The notes below the pieces were generated by a model that had not been told where the DNA came from, did not search any database, and saw nothing but the letters and a program-made list of their open reading frames with translations. The translations under genes were made by a program, and so were the position numbers. Positions 58,488 to 58,501 of a stretch of 58,501 nt of DNA are shown here, piece after piece (the first letter of the stretch is position 1; each line of letters opens with the position of its first letter). Source of the stretch: Sideroxydans sp. Its GTDB lineage: Bacteria > Pseudomonadota > Gammaproteobacteria > Burkholderiales > Gallionellaceae. Location: contig JAQUAD010000012.1 of NCBI GenBank assembly GCA_028687425.1, forward strand, positions 1-58,501, written 5' to 3'.

Positions 58488-58501
58488 GCGAGTCAGGGGT
58501 A

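Noticed and set aside
1-58501. CRISPR array, insertion sequence with transposase, prophage or toxin-antitoxin locus
   Set aside because: No regularly spaced repeats, transposase, integrase, phage structural or toxin genes were seen in either strand.

Overview
The window is 58.5 kb of a Gram-negative chromosome. It carries two large flagellar clusters, a 14-gene complex I operon and a run of conserved housekeeping genes. NuoC and NuoD are separate proteins and NuoG lacks the N7 cysteines. The gene runs tpiA-secG-tRNALeu-nuoA-N, carA-carB-greA and rlmE-ftsH-folP-glmM, with G+C near 58-60%, point to a betaproteobacterium. A Nitrosomonadales/Gallionellaceae-like organism is my inference from gene order and protein flavour; I made no database search.

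Left end (1-10.0 kb, + strand): fliF (3' part only), fliG-H-I-J-K-L-M-N-O-P-Q-R, the MS ring/C ring/export apparatus genes, packed with 4-8 bp overlaps. The 5' part of fliF is replaced by about 228 bases of unrelated, lower-G+C sequence. From 10.0 to 20.7 kb (- strand) the rod/hook cluster runs flgB-C-D-E-F-G-H-I-J-K-L in transcription order. flgB has an in-frame amber codon. FliA (sigma-28) promoters sit before flgK and before flgM. flgA-flgM-flgN lie divergently on the + strand (20.8-22.4 kb). If the fliF junction and the flgB stop are both real, this genome cannot build a normal flagellum; if not, they are assembly or sequencing artefacts.

22.4-27.3 kb (- strand): a compact signalling unit (HDOD protein, PAS-like/class III nucleotide cyclase, MazG-like pyrophosphohydrolase), then an Amt ammonium transporter with a near-perfect sigma-54 promoter and NtrC-like dyads, and a Nudix ADP-sugar hydrolase.

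27.3-43.1 kb (- strand): nuoA to nuoN, preceded by tRNA-Leu(GAG), secG and tpiA. 43.1-47.1 kb (+ strand): pstSCAB high-affinity phosphate uptake behind a PhoB-box-like repeat. 47.2-51.4 kb (- strand): rlmE-ftsH-folP-glmM. 52.1-57.3 kb: yhbY (+), then carA-carB-greA (-) behind a strong sigma-70 promoter with a hairpin leader. 57.5-58.0 kb: mntP (+). The last 465 bases hold no gene but several dispersed palindromic repeats.

Right through the window, operon ends are marked by strong perfect-stem hairpins, and convergent genes twice share their stop codons (flgN/mazG-like, yhbY/greA).
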